From contig CAZBQG010000093.1 in the NCBI GenBank assembly GCA_964493945.1, positions 1 through 15,647 of the forward strand: 15,647 nt of DNA, read 5' to 3'. Origin of the DNA: CAZBQG01 sp964493945 (GTDB lineage: Bacteria; Pseudomonadota; Alphaproteobacteria; Rhodospirillales; UBA2165). Under the pieces are notes generated by a model, which saw nothing but the letters and a program-made list of their open reading frames with translations, searched no databases and was not told where the DNA came from. Of the stretch, positions 1 to 9,000 are shown one piece after another. The stretch's first letter is position 1; every line of letters begins with the position of its first letter. Position numbers and translations under genes: made by a program.

Positions 1-88
1 AGCCAACTCATCGATCAACCATGGAACATAATGTCAATCGGGCACAGGGAATGGGCTCATCGATGATTCTTTTTGAAGATTGGGATAA

Positions 89-118
89 TTGATATGGTTT
101 GTAAAGCTTTGTTACATT
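89..118 (+). promoter_or_regulatory. Possible sigma-70 promoter before the chemoreceptor gene
   Basis: A TTGATA box (89-94) matches the -35 consensus at five of six positions. A TACATT box (113-118) lies 18 bases downstream and matches the -10 consensus at four of six. The surrounding 1-186 stretch is visibly richer in A and T than the coding DNA and holds no gene that I can support. The site would give a leader of about 60 bases before the ATG at 187. This is pattern matching by eye only, and other spacings are possible. Confidence 0.3.
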
Positions 119-151
119 AAATCGGTTCAATCATAATTTTCTAGCCGATTT
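119..151. repeat. 7-bp inverted repeat in the chemoreceptor leader
   Basis: AAATCGG (119-125) is the exact reverse complement of CCGATTT (145-151), with 19 bases between. It lies just downstream of the proposed -10 box, so it could be an operator or a weak leader hairpin. A 7-bp match in an AT-rich leader can also occur by chance. Confidence 0.25.
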
Positions 152-186
152 CACAACCTATAAAGGCAAAAATATCAAGATATTCT

Positions 187-2242
187 ATGTCGAATTTCCT
201 AAAGAACACGAAAATCGGTATGCGCATCGTTTTGGCGCTGACTTTGCCCATCATCGGGCTGGTTTTGTTTTCCAGTTTTACGGTCATCGAGAAGCTGGAT
301 AAGTCCTCGGAGATGGGCAAGATTCTGGAATTGGCGGAATTGGCGCCAACCATCAGCACCCTGGTCCATGAACTGCAAAAAAACGGGGTGCGTCCGCCGG
401 CTTCATCTCCAGCAAGGGAAAAGCCTTCGCCGACATTTTGCCGGGCCAAAGGAAAGATACCAACACCAAACGCACGGCCCTTGCCACTGCCCCCAAGGCC
501 TTTGACAGTGCGTCGTTTGGCGCCGGTCTGACCGGCAAGACCAAGGCCGCCCAGACCGCGCTCAGCCAATTGGACGGCAAGCGCAGCCAGATTACGGCGC
601 TGCGGATTTCCTTTCCTCAGATGGCCGGCTATTACACCCCGACCATTGGCAAATATCTGAAAATCGTCGAGGAAATGGCCCTGCTCAGCACCGATTACCA
701 TGTGAGCGGCGCGATCACCGCCTATACAGCCTTCCTGCAAGGTAAAGAACGCGCCGGCATCGAGCGGGCCATGGGTGCGGGCGGTTTCGGAGGCGGCAAA
801 TTCTCCCCACCCGTTTACCGCAATTTCCTGCAATTGATTGCCATGCAGAACGTGTTCCTCGGCCGCTTCTCCATTTACGGTACGGCCGAACAAAGGGCCT
901 TTCTGAAGAAGACCGTTGCCGGCCCCGATGTGGACGAAGTCAACCGCATGCGCAAGATCGCCACCGAAAGCGTGATCGCCGGCAATACGGGCGGCATCAA
1001 AGGGCCCCATTGGTTTGGTACCATCACCAAAAAGATCAATCTTTTGAAAAAGGTCGAGGGCAAAATCGCCAGCGACCTGCGAGGCCTGACCCGGAGCATC
1101 GAAAGTTCGGCCACCACGGCCTTTGTAACCCTCGGCATCATTACCGTGATTTTGCTGGTGGTCACCGCCCTCTTGGTTGCCTATATCGTCCGCGGCATCA
1201 CCGGCCCCATTGGCGGCATGACCGAAAACATGCTGGTCCTGGCCGACGGCGATACGTCGCGCGAAGTTGAAGGCACCGACCGGGGGACGAAATCGGCGAT
1301 ATGGCCGGCGCCCCCCAGGTCTTCAAAGACAATAAGATCAAGGCCGATGAATTGGTTGAAGCCCAGCGCAAGGAAGAAGAGGCCAAGGACCGCCGCCGGG
1401 TGGTCATGGAGGAAGCCATTGCCGAACTGGAAGGCAAGGTGGCCTCGATTATCGGCGCGGTGGGTGATGCGGCGACCAATATCGTCGGCACTGCGGAAAA
1501 TATGGACGGCAAGATCGATACCAGTTCAAGCCGCTCCCTGGATGTGGCCGAGGCGTCCGAACGGACCACCACCAATGTGGAAACCGTCGCCTCCGCGGCC
1601 GACGAGTTGTCCGCATCCATTTCCGAGATTTCCCGCCAGGTGGGCGAATCCTCGTCAATCGTCAGCAGCGCGGTAAGCGAGGCCGAACGCGCCAACCAGA
1701 TGGTTCAAGGGCTGTCGGAAGCCGCCGACAAAATTGGCGAGGTGGTCAATCTGATCACCAACATTGCCGATCAGACCAACCTTCTGGCGTTGAACGCGAC
1801 CATCGAAGCGGCCCGTGCCGGCGATGCGGGCAAGGGTTTCGCGGTGGTTGCCTCGGAGGTCAAGAACCTGGCCAACCAGACGGCCAAGGCGACCGAGGAC
1901 ATCTCCAGCCAGATCAACAATATCCAGGAGGCGACAGCGGATTCGGCGCGCGTCATCCAGGGCTTTGGTGAAACCATCAACAGGATCAGCGAGACCTCCC
2001 AGGCGACGGCGGCGGCGGTGGAAGAACAAGGCGCCGCCACCCAGGAAATCGCCCGCAATGTGCGGGAAGTGAGCGAGGATGCGCAAATGGTCTCCACCTC
2101 TGTCGCCGACGTGAGCCGTTCTTCGGCTTCGTCTTACGGTGCCGCCATCCGGGTTATCTGGGCAGCGGGCGATCTTGATAAGCCGACCCAGATGTTGAAG
2201 GAAGAGGTGGACAGATTCCTGACCACCGTCAGAGCCGATTAA
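187..2242 (+). CDS. Methyl-accepting chemotaxis protein with NIT sensor domain (two apparent frameshifts)
   Basis: This is a membrane chemoreceptor that would signal to the CheA/CheW kinase complex. Three consecutive reading frames join into one protein of about 685 residues. The first membrane helix is near residues 13-33. A periplasmic nitrate/nitrite-sensing (NIT) domain follows at about 55-290, shown by VHELQK, then ERGASAGF, and a later KERAGIERAMG stretch. The second helix is at about 310-335, then a HAMP linker. The cytoplasmic signalling hairpin carries the highly conserved tip NLLALNATIEAARAG. No CheR-binding pentapeptide ends the protein. The frame is lost at an A7 run (377-383) and again at a G5 run (1282-1286). 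Adding one base to each run restores conserved sequence on both sides. The ATG at 187 has only a weak ribosome site. NIT domains are known to bind nitrate or nitrite, but the ligand here is inferred. The gene could instead be a decaying pseudogene. Confidence 0.85.
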
Positions 2243-2266
2243 GCCAAAACCCAACGGAGCATTATT

Positions 2267-2571
2267 ATGGAATACAGTTTTCGAACGAAGGCAGCCAACG
2301 GGAATTGGCTCTGCGCGGCAGTCTCAATTTCAATGACCACGAAGCCTTCCGCGACATCGTTGCCAAGCTTAATGAGCCGGGCCCGTCTACCTGTTCGGTC
2401 AATCTGGGCGGTCTGGACGGGATCGATTCGGCGGAATTGGGTTTGCTGATGCTGATCAATGATTCGGCCAAGGAACAAGGCATCTCGGTCACCCTGCGCG
2501 GTGCCAAAGATCAAGTCAAACGGATGCTGGAACTGACCAAGATCACCGAAGTGATCACGGTCGCCGACTAG
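2267..2571 (+). CDS. STAS-domain protein, anti-sigma factor antagonist-like (one apparent frameshift)
   Basis: This is a small single-domain STAS protein of the SpoIIAA/RsbV type, which usually acts as a phosphorylation-controlled partner switch. The site LDGIDSAELGLL holds the conserved serine, residue 55 after correction. The ATG at 2267 has a GGAG ribosome site (2256-2259) seven bases ahead. That frame fails at a T4 run (2278-2281). One extra T joins MEYSF to SNEGSQRELALRGS and gives exactly 101 residues. Without the correction, translation would need a TTG at 2305 and would lose the first beta strand. The gene begins 24 bases after the chemoreceptor stop, so the two are probably co-transcribed and the STAS protein probably modulates receptor output. 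No cognate anti-sigma kinase is in the window. Confidence 0.8.
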
Positions 2572-2600
2572 GCGCTTTCGGCCCCTAGGCGCTTTCGGCC
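2568..2600. repeat. 16-bp tandem repeat spanning two convergent stop codons
   Basis: CTAGGCGCTTTCGGCC occurs at 2568-2583 and again at 2585-2600, a period of 17 bases. The first copy holds the TAG that ends the STAS gene on the plus strand. The second holds the TAG that ends the DUF1178 gene on the minus strand. CTAG is palindromic, so each copy can supply a stop to either strand. It looks like a local duplication by slippage. Confidence 0.9.
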
Positions 2601-2830
2601 ATTGGGCAGGAAGCGCAGGTTGGCCCCTCGCCGCCTTCACAGGCGGGGGCGGGACCGCTGACCGAGCCCTTGGCCAGATTAGGCGCCATCAGGGCCTTTT
2701 CCACTTTCTGATCGCCGCAATCGGGGCAGGCCAGATCGCCTCCCTCGGCTTTTTCGTCATAATCGGCCATGGAGGCGAACCATTCGCCGAAAACATGCCC
2801 CTTGGTGCATTGCAAACTGTAATGGATCAC
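2585..2830 (-). CDS. DUF1178 family zinc-ribbon protein
   Basis: This is an 81-residue protein of the DUF1178 family, common in alphaproteobacteria and without an assigned function. It starts as VIHYSLQCTKGHVF and carries C8, H12 and the knuckle C35-P-D-C38, a likely zinc site. The family-typical VEKALMAP follows. A further CxxC (C72, C75) lies near the C terminus. I chose the GTG at 2830 rather than an ATG at 2917. The family begins at the IHYSL stretch, and a GGAGG box (complement of 2838-2842) sits seven bases ahead. The gene converges on the STAS gene and diverges from the GST gene. Confidence 0.8.
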   Translation of the reverse strand: MIHYSLQCTKGHVFGEWFASMADYDEKAEGGDLACPDCGDQKVEKALMAPNLAKGSVSGPAPACEGGEGPTCASCPMAESA

Positions 2831-2866
2831 GCGCCCGCCTCCGCAAAATAAACCTGACTGAGCCCG

Positions 2867-2895
2867 GTTATAGCCCACCCCGCTGGATTTTTCCA
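2867..2895 (-). promoter_or_regulatory. Possible promoter for the DUF1178 gene, overlapping a small hairpin
   Basis: On the minus strand, TGGAAA (2895-2890) and TATAAC (2872-2867) are separated by 17 bases and match the -35 and -10 consensus at four and five of six positions. The predicted start gives a leader of about 30 bases before the GTG at 2830. The -35 box lies inside a short palindrome, CTGGA-TTTT-TCCAG (2883-2896). I saw no convincing promoter facing the GST gene in the same 142-base gap. Confidence 0.35.
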
Positions 2896-2972
2896 GATGG
2901 TGGGGAGGCATGGGCATTTCCGGCCCTTCGCGCTACACTTCCCACCAATTGCATCAAGCGCGGGAGGAAACA

Positions 2973-3595
2973 ATGAGCGAAATCACGATGTATGGCCTGC
3001 CGGGGTCCAGCTATACCTGGAGCGCGCGCATGGTCTGTGAGGAAAAAGGCGTGTCCCATGAACTGGAAGGCGTGGAGCTGGGCTCGGATGACCATCGCCG
3101 GCTGCACCCCTTTTGCAAAATCCCGGTCATGAAACATGGCGGGCTGGTGCTCCATGAGACCACGGCCATCTGCCGCTATATAGACGAGGCGTTCGACGGC
3201 CCCGCCCTGCAGCCCGCCGATGCGGCGGACCGGGCGCTGATGGATCAGTGGATTTCCACCTTTGTCGATTATTATTATGATTGCTGCATCCGGCACATCG
3301 TCATCCAGCGGCTGTTGGTGCCAGCCCGGGGCGGCACGCCGGACGAAGCCATGATCAGCGATGCCATACCCCAGGCCGGCACGCGCTTTCGATCGCCAAC
3401 GAGGCCCTGGTAGAGCACCCATCTCTGGTCGGCGATGCCCCGACCCTCGCCGATTTCGTGCTGACCCCCATCGTCTTTTATTCAAAAATGGTGGTGGAAT
3501 CCGCCCAGACCATGGAGGGGTTGGGGGCGCTGGAGAAATGGCTAAGCGGCATGCAGGCCCGCCCCAGCTTCGCCGCCACCGCGCCCGAATGGTAG
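2973..3595 (+). CDS. Glutathione S-transferase family protein (one apparent frameshift)
   Basis: This is a cytosolic GST-fold protein of about 207 residues after correction, the usual size for the family. The thioredoxin-fold N domain holds GLPGSSYTWSARM near the active site, the cis-proline loop KIPVMKHGG, and the glutathione-binding HETTAICRYI. The helical C domain ends with SLVGDAPTLADFVLTPI, matching the usual capping region. The start is ATG 2973 with GGGAGGA (2962-2968) ahead. The frame breaks at about residues 133-136. One extra C in the C4 run at 3369-3372, or in the neighbouring GGCCGGC, reconnects it. Read literally, the protein stops at 3413 and loses the end of the C domain. It converges on the FAD dehydrogenase gene with nine bases between stops. 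The substrate is unknown. Confidence 0.8.
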
Positions 3596-3604
3596 AAGTT
3601 TGGC

Positions 3605-5032
3605 TTAAGCCTGCGCGGAGCGCTTGATCACGCCCCGTCCCGCCCAATGTCCGGCCACCCGGCCAGATGCCAGAGCCCAGGCCAGGGCATAGCCATGCCC
3701 GCCCATGAAGGTGATCATCCTGGCATTGACCCCGGCGCCATAAAGCCCTGCGATGGGTTTGCCATTGGTGGCCATTACGTTGAGGCGTTGATTGGTGGTC
3801 AGGCCGCCGCCTGAATTGGTCACGCAACGCCGGGCCGGGCCCAGCACATGAAGCGGTCCCTCGGCCAGGGGATGGGGGGAATTGGCGCCGATGGTCTCGG
3901 ACAGGGCTTCGGCGCCGCAAATCATATGGGCCGCCACCCCGTCCACATCCTGGGCCAGATGATACCAGGGCCAGTCCCGGCAATCCTCCAGATAGGCATA
4001 TCCCACGCCCGGTGCCGTGCCGATGAAAGGTTTGTTCGTGAGCATCCAGCCATCCCGAGCCGGGCCGCGCCCTTCGCTTTGGCCAGTGTCGTCGGACGCC
4101 TTGGCCAGGCGATCAGCGGAGAGGCCATCGATGACGATGAAAAAATCCTCGGCCCGGTTTTCATAGCCCGGCAATTCGGCGGACGGGCCCATGATGGTGG
4201 CCACCGATTCCCCGCCGCGGGTTACCAGCCGGGCGCCGGCGCCAAACAGGCCGGGTGCGGGTTCAACAAAAGGTGCCTGAGTGAAACGCAGTTGGGGAGC
4301 GTTGACTTTGTCCATGTTTTGCGTCGCCGCTCCCACCCGCATGGCCATCTTGTGACCATCACCGGTGGCGAAATCGCTCAAAGGCTCCGCCCGCTTGGCG
4401 TTTGGCGCCACCTTGTTGAGAAATTCGGCATCGGCGCTGTAATCGCCGGCCGCCAGCACCACGGCGCCGGCCCCGATATACCGCGTCTGGCCCTCAATTT
4501 CGGCCACCACGCCCGCCACCTGACCGTTATGATCCATCACCAGATCACGGCCCGCCGCCTGGCATATAATATTCACGCCCCGGCCCTTACAGGCCCGGAT
4601 CAGGATATCGATCAGATCTTCGCAATCGGGCTGCACCACATGCAGGCGCGGCGTTCCGTGCGGGCCTTCGGGGAAGGGGCCGGTGAATTTAATGCCCATG
4701 CCCATCAGCTCGGCCAATTCCCGATTGCATTCGCGGAGCAGAAATTTGGTGCCTTTCAGATTGATCCCTGTACCGGCCGCCGCCGCCATGCGTTCGATAT
4801 CGGCCAGATGGCGGGCGTGGCTGTCCTCGATACCCGCTTCGCGCTGGATGGCCGTGCCGGACGCGGTCATGATGCCTATGGACATGCCCGTCTTGCCGCC
4901 CGGCTCAGCGCATTTTTCCAACAACGTGACCTTGACCCCTTCCTGGGCGGCGCACATGGCTGCCCGCAGGCCGGCACCGCCGCCACCCAGCACCACCACA
5001 TCGGTGGTATCGTCCCAAGCCGCTTCGCTCAT
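3605..5032 (-). CDS. FAD-dependent oxidoreductase, fumarate reductase/KstD-like flavoprotein
   Basis: This is a 475-residue flavoprotein of the fumarate reductase/succinate dehydrogenase/3-ketosteroid dehydrogenase superfamily. The N-terminal Rossmann motif is VVVLGGGGAGLRAA, followed by LLEKCAEPGGKTG. The C-terminal FAD closure is GLYGAGVNAR and then GGHGYALAWALASGR. No signal peptide, haem site or membrane helix is visible, so it is probably cytoplasmic with an unidentified electron partner. Members oxidise or reduce a C-C bond next to a carbonyl or carboxyl. Tricarballylate dehydrogenase-like or ketosteroid dehydrogenase-like activity are both possible, and the substrate cannot be chosen from sequence. 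The ATG at 5032 has a GGGGGA ribosome site eight bases ahead. It is the last gene of the minus-strand block, 46 bases after the kinase stop. Confidence 0.8.
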   Translation of the reverse strand: MSEAAWDDTTDVVVLGGGGAGLRAAMCAAQEGVKVTLLEKCAEPGGKTGMSIGIMTASGTAIQREAGIEDSHARHLADIERMAAAAGTGINLKGTKFLLRECNRELAELMGMGIKFTGPFPEGPHGTPRLHVVQPDCEDLIDILIRACKGRGVNIICQAAGRDLVMDHNGQVAGVVAEIEGQTRYIGAGAVVLAAGDYSADAEFLNKVAPNAKRAEPLSDFATGDGHKMAMRVGAATQNMDKVNAPQLRFTQAPFVEPAPGLFGAGARLVTRGGESVATIMGPSAELPGYENRAEDFFIVIDGLSADRLAKASDDTGQSEGRGPARDGWMLTNKPFIGTAPGVGYAYLEDCRDWPWYHLAQDVDGVAAHMICGAEALSETIGANSPHPLAEGPLHVLGPARRCVTNSGGGLTTNQRLNVMATNGKPIAGLYGAGVNARMITFMGGHGYALAWALASGRVAGHWAGRGVIKRSAQA

Positions 5033-5078
5033 GATCTAATTCCCCCTTTTTTCGAGTCTCCAGCCTGGCACAAAAAAG

Positions 5079-7554
5079 TCAACCATCCTGAACCGTGCGC
5101 CCGGGCGGGAAATGCAGGCTGGCTGTAGTGCCCGTTCCGGGCTCGCTTTCCAGGACCAGAGAGCCGCCATGCAGCTCAATCAGGGATTGAACAATGGGAA
5201 TACCCAGCCCGGTGCCCGAAAAATCACGGGTATTGACGTTCTTCGCCTGGCCGAAAGGAGCCATGACCAACGCCATATCCCCGGGCGCAATACCGACACC
5301 GGTATCGGTCACGCTGAGCGTAAGCTGCCGCTCTCCGTTAATCTTGGCCTGGACCGCCACGCTGCCACCGGCCGGCGTAAATTCGGCCGAATTGGTCAAC
5401 AGGTTGATCAACATCTGCTGCACGGCACCCGGATCGGCGCGAAGGTGCGGCAGGTCCCCGGGTAAATCGATGCGCAAGGCCAAGCCCTTCTCGGCCATGC
5501 GCTGCTCAACCAGACGCAGCGCGCTGTTGACCAAATCGCTCACATCGTTGTCTTCCTCGTCCAGAAGAAATTTCCCTGCCTCAATTTTTGAGAGGTCCAG
5601 AATATCGTTGATCAGCCCCAAAAGATGCCGCCCGCTTTGGTGAATATCGGAGGCATATTGGGTGTAGTTATCCCCGGCCTCCGGCCCCAGAACCCGGTTT
5701 TGGATGATATCGGAAAAGCCGATGATAGCGTTCAGGGGCGAGCGCAGCTCGTGGCTCATGGAGGCCCGAAAGTCCGACTTGGCCCGGTTGGCCATATCGG
5801 CTTCGTCTTTAGCCTCGATCAATTTTCTCTCCACTCTTTTCTGGCTGGTGATGTTGCGCGCGAAAATGGCCACATGGGTAACCTTCCCATCCTCGTCCAG
5901 AACCGGATAGTGATTGCTTTCGAACCACCGCCCCCGGCGCTGATCGTTGAAGCGGGCCGGGGCACCGGTTCTGATCACCTGCTCCGCGTAAAACCGCCGC
6001 CTGTCGGTCACCTCTTGAGGGAAGGTTGCGAACAAGGAGGCGTCGATCAATTCATCCAGGGGTTTGCCGATTTGTTCGGCCATGGAATGGTTGAGATCAA
6101 TGATCAACCCGTTGCGGTCAATCAAGGCGGCGGGGTCCATGGTGGCGTTGAGGAAGGCACGCGCCCGCGTTTCGCTGTCGCGCAAGGAGTCTTCCGCCAG
6201 TTTGCGTTTGGTAATGTCGTAATGGAAAACCAGAACGCTGCCATCCTCCAGACGTTGATTCTGGTTATGCAGCCAGCGGCCGTCCGCCAGATGGGTTTCG
6301 TAATCCTCGCTGGGCGTGATGTGCTGGGCGATGCGAGAGGCAATCCATTCCTCTTCACGGCCCCGTGCATCCACCACGTCGCCGGCTTCCGCCACCTTGC
6401 GGATATAGTCCTCGAAATGAATGCCCGGCTCGAGGAATTTGGCGATTGTGGGGCGCGTCTCATTGAAATTCTGATTGCACCAGACGAAGCGATTTTGTCC
6501 GTCCCATAAGGCGAAACCGGCATCAAGCCTGTCCATGGAATCGGCAAACCGCTTGCGGTTGTCCTCTACCAATTCCCGGATTTCCACCTCCTCCATCTCA
6601 TCCACGGATGTACCCCGGTAGCCCTTAAACTTTCCATTTCTGTTGTAAAAAGGCCGGCCCGAAATCCTGATATGACGTGGCTCTCCCTGTTCAATATTCA
6701 ACACGAAACGGAAGTCGCGAAAAGGCAACCGGGCCTCTACATCCTGGCGCAGCGGCCGCCAGAACGGGGCGTCGGCATCGACCCCGGCGACTTCCCACCG
6801 GGTCTTACCGAGAAAATCTTCAGGTGGGCGGATCAAGGCACTTTTGGGCTGAGAGACATAGGTGAAGCGGAACTCTTCATCGGTTTCCCAGAAACGGTCG
6901 GCGGTTAAATCGGCGAAATCCTGAAGGCGCCCGCCGCTTTGCTCAATCGAGGAAACCAACGCCCTGGTAATGCGCGTGAACAAAAATGTCCCAAACCCCA
7001 CCAGGAAAAGGGTAATGACGATGACCACGTTGCGCGCCTTCCAGAAAGGGCGGTGGATTTCGTCCAGATCGATCTTGGCGACGATGCCGAGACCCAGCAT
7101 GCCCACCGGTTCATGGGCCGCCAGAACCCGCATCCCCCGGTAATCCAGCCCGACGAGCCAACCTGATTTCCCGGACAAGGCCCGGCGCATGGCCTCGGCC
7201 AGTTCGGACTTCATGGGAACCGGGCGCGGTTTGTCCAGATCATCATGGCGGTGGCTTAGAGTGAAATGGATATCGTTGCCGACGCGGCGCGCCAGGGTAA
7301 ATTCGCCGGTCTCGCCGAAACCCTCCTGATTGGCATGGGCTTCCTTGAATTGGCTGAGGGTGGCGGCAGTGGCGGCCTTGGGGTCGCCGGTAGGGTTGGT
7401 CCGCTGATTGTATTTGGCGACGGCCTCCATCAGGCGCACGCGTTCTTCATCGAAAGCCGTGTTGTACAGAATGACGATAGCCGAACCGCTGGCCACAGCA
7501 GCGATCATGATCATGATCCCGCTGAGCAGGATGATCCTTTTTTTTCTCGTTCAT
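5079..7554 (-). CDS. Membrane PAS sensor histidine kinase (one apparent frameshift near the start)
   Basis: This is a hybrid-free sensor kinase of about 824 residues. Using the full start, TM1 is at about 5-27, then an extracytoplasmic sensor of roughly 140 residues, and TM2 at about 173-194. Three PAS-type domains follow at about 213-318, 330-449 and 455-568. The HisKA domain has SHELRSPLNAIIGF with the phosphorylated His at about 601. The ATPase domain has the N box NLLTNSAEFTP, G1 DTGVGIAP and G2 GTGLGIPIV. The ATG at 7554 overlaps the hydratase stop as ATGA, which argues for coupling. That frame is broken by an A8 run (complement of 7538-7545). One A fewer gives MNEKKRIILLSG joined to the long frame. 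Otherwise translation starts at the ATG at 7514, with a shortened TM1. No receiver domain or response regulator is nearby. Its signal is unknown. Confidence 0.85.
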
Positions 7555-8027
7555 CCGGCCGGCCTACGCAAGAAAATACTGATGGAATGATAGCTCATGA
7601 CCAGATCGCCGTTCTGGTTGAACAATTCAACGAAGTCACGCAGCGTTCCCCGGTCCGGCTTGGAGGCGGATGGCCTGACCTCGGTCACCGTCACCTGGCC
7701 CCGCAGGCGATCACCCGGCCTGACCGGCTGATGCCAGCGCACCTCATCAATGCCCGGCGAGACGATGGAGGCACGCCTGGAGATATATCCCTGAACCAAA
7801 AGCCGCATGGACACGGCCAGCACCTGATAGCCGCTGGCGATCACGCCTTTGAATTGCGTATCCCTGGCCGCCACCGGATCGGCATGAAAGGGCTGGGGAT
7901 CGTACTGGCTGGCGAAACCGGTGATATCGGATTCCTCCAACATCACCTGGCCCAAGGGGTAGACCCGGCCCACCTCGTAATCCTCCAGGTAGCCGTCGAG
8001 CGGCTTGCTTTCTTGAATGAGCTCCAC
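7551..8027 (-). CDS. MaoC-family dehydratase/hydratase
   Basis: This is a 158-residue hot-dog-fold protein of the MaoC family, which hydrates enoyl-CoA or dehydrates hydroxyacyl-CoA. The catalytic-type motif YDPQPFHADPVAA keeps the Asp-x4-His pair (D43, H48) typical of (R)-specific hydratases, followed by GVIASGY. GTG 8027 is the furthest plausible start because the family's usual YLEDYEVG segment is then included. It has no clear ribosome site and follows a T8 tract, so it may depend on translation of the oxidoreductase gene 11 bases ahead. A GTG at 7973 has a GGAGG box, but it would cut off the conserved segment. The stop overlaps the kinase start. With the neighbouring reductases it suggests acyl-CoA processing, which is inference. 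Confidence 0.8.
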   Translation of the reverse strand: MELIQESKPLDGYLEDYEVGRVYPLGQVMLEESDITGFASQYDPQPFHADPVAARDTQFKGVIASGYQVLAVSMRLLVQGYISRRASIVSPGIDEVRWHQPVRPGDRLRGQVTVTEVRPSASKPDRGTLRDFVELFNQNGDLVMSYHSISIFLRRPAG

Positions 8028-8038
8028 CGGAAAAAAAA

Positions 8039-8971
8039 CTATCTGGGAATTTCGAGGACGATCTTGCCGCGCACATGGCCCCGGCCGATTTCCTCATGGG
8101 CCTTACCCGCATCGGCCAAGGGCATGAGGGAAATTTCAGGCGGGCGGATGGCCCCCAGGCCAACCAGTTCGACAATCCGTTCCATATGTTCCCGGTCACG
8201 CCCGACGCGGGGGCGGAGAAGTTTGATATCGTCCCGGGGCGGCTCGGCGCCCGGCGGGGGCGGCGCGATATGGACCAGTTTTCCGCCGGATTTCAGAACT
8301 GAATAGGATTTTTGATGCACCTCGCCGCCGATCAGATCGTAAACCATATCCAAATCGGAAACTTCGTCGGCAAAATCCACCGCATTGTAATCGATCACCT
8401 GATCGGCCCCGAGAGATGTGACATAATCATGGTTGGCGGGGCTGGCGGTGGTGATGACATGGGCGCCTATGTAATGGGCCAACTGCACGGCGAAGCTTCC
8501 CACCCCGCCCGCGCCGGCATGGATGAGAATTTTATCCCCCTTGGCGAGCCCCGCCGTATCTTCCAGCGAGACCAGCGCCGTCAGCCCACCCAGGGCCAGG
8601 GCGGCCGCCTCGGCATGACTAAGGGACGGTGGTTTGGCCGCCGCCAGGGAAGCTTTTATGTAAAGCGCTTCGGCATAGGTCCCTTCCCGGCCCGCTTCCA
8701 GCACACCGAACACTTCATCGCCCGGCTTGAAATCGCTGACCCCGGCGCCAACTTCGCCGACGGTGCCCGAGAAATCCCGGCCAAGGATATAAGGGAAGGT
8801 GATGTTTTCGACGCCATAGCCCTTGCCCTGGCGCACCTTGCCGTCGGCCGGATTGACGCTGATGGAGTGAATATTGACGGTGATTTCGCCCGAGCCCGCT
8901 TCCGGGTCGGGCTGATCGGTATATTGCAGGACTTCCGGCCCGCCGAATTGCTCGAAAATCATTGCTTTCAT
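8039..8971 (-). CDS. NADP-dependent MDR oxidoreductase, zinc-free quinone oxidoreductase type
   Basis: This is a 310-residue medium-chain dehydrogenase/reductase. The N-terminal GroES-like half has ISVNPADGKVRQG (N40-P-A-D), typical of quinone oxidoreductases. The nucleotide-binding motif is HAGAGGVGSFAVQLA with GAGGVG at 153-158. The catalytic and structural zinc cysteines of alcohol dehydrogenases are absent, so it should act as a zinc-independent quinone or enone reductase in the cytoplasm. The ATG at 8971 has GGGGAG about nine bases ahead. It is probably the first gene of the oxidoreductase-hydratase-kinase-flavoprotein run and has its own promoter at 9001-9029. The true substrate is uncertain. 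Confidence 0.85.
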   Translation of the reverse strand: MKAMIFEQFGGPEVLQYTDQPDPEAGSGEITVNIHSISVNPADGKVRQGKGYGVENITFPYILGRDFSGTVGEVGAGVSDFKPGDEVFGVLEAGREGTYAEALYIKASLAAAKPPSLSHAEAAALALGGLTALVSLEDTAGLAKGDKILIHAGAGGVGSFAVQLAHYIGAHVITTASPANHDYVTSLGADQVIDYNAVDFADEVSDLDMVYDLIGGEVHQKSYSVLKSGGKLVHIAPPPPGAEPPRDDIKLLRPRVGRDREHMERIVELVGLGAIRPPEISLMPLADAGKAHEEIGRGHVRGKIVLEIPR

Positions 8972-9000
8972 GTGGTTGTGCTCCCCGGTTTTACCACCTT

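Noticed and set aside
7..64. Two copies of CTCATCGAT at 7-15 and 56-64
   Set aside because: A 9-bp direct repeat with no other shared context is weak evidence for an attachment site or element end.
377..383. Programmed -1 ribosomal frameshifting at the A7 run in the chemoreceptor
   Set aside because: The direction fits, but I saw no stimulatory structure, chemoreceptors are not known to need it, and several other genes show the same kind of break. Sequencing error is simpler.
2305..2571. STAS gene starting at the TTG at 2305
   Set aside because: The GGAG site points to ATG 2267, and the one-base correction restores the first beta strand.
2868..3983. Open frame on the minus strand (about 371 codons) across the GST gene and the end of the FAD gene
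   Set aside because: It crosses two supported genes in the wrong frame, and its low-complexity Arg/Gly/Pro-rich translation fits no family.
3848..5128. Long open frame on the plus strand (about 426 codons) opposite the FAD dehydrogenase
   Set aside because: The minus-strand gene has clear FAD motifs. The plus frame has none and no ribosome site.
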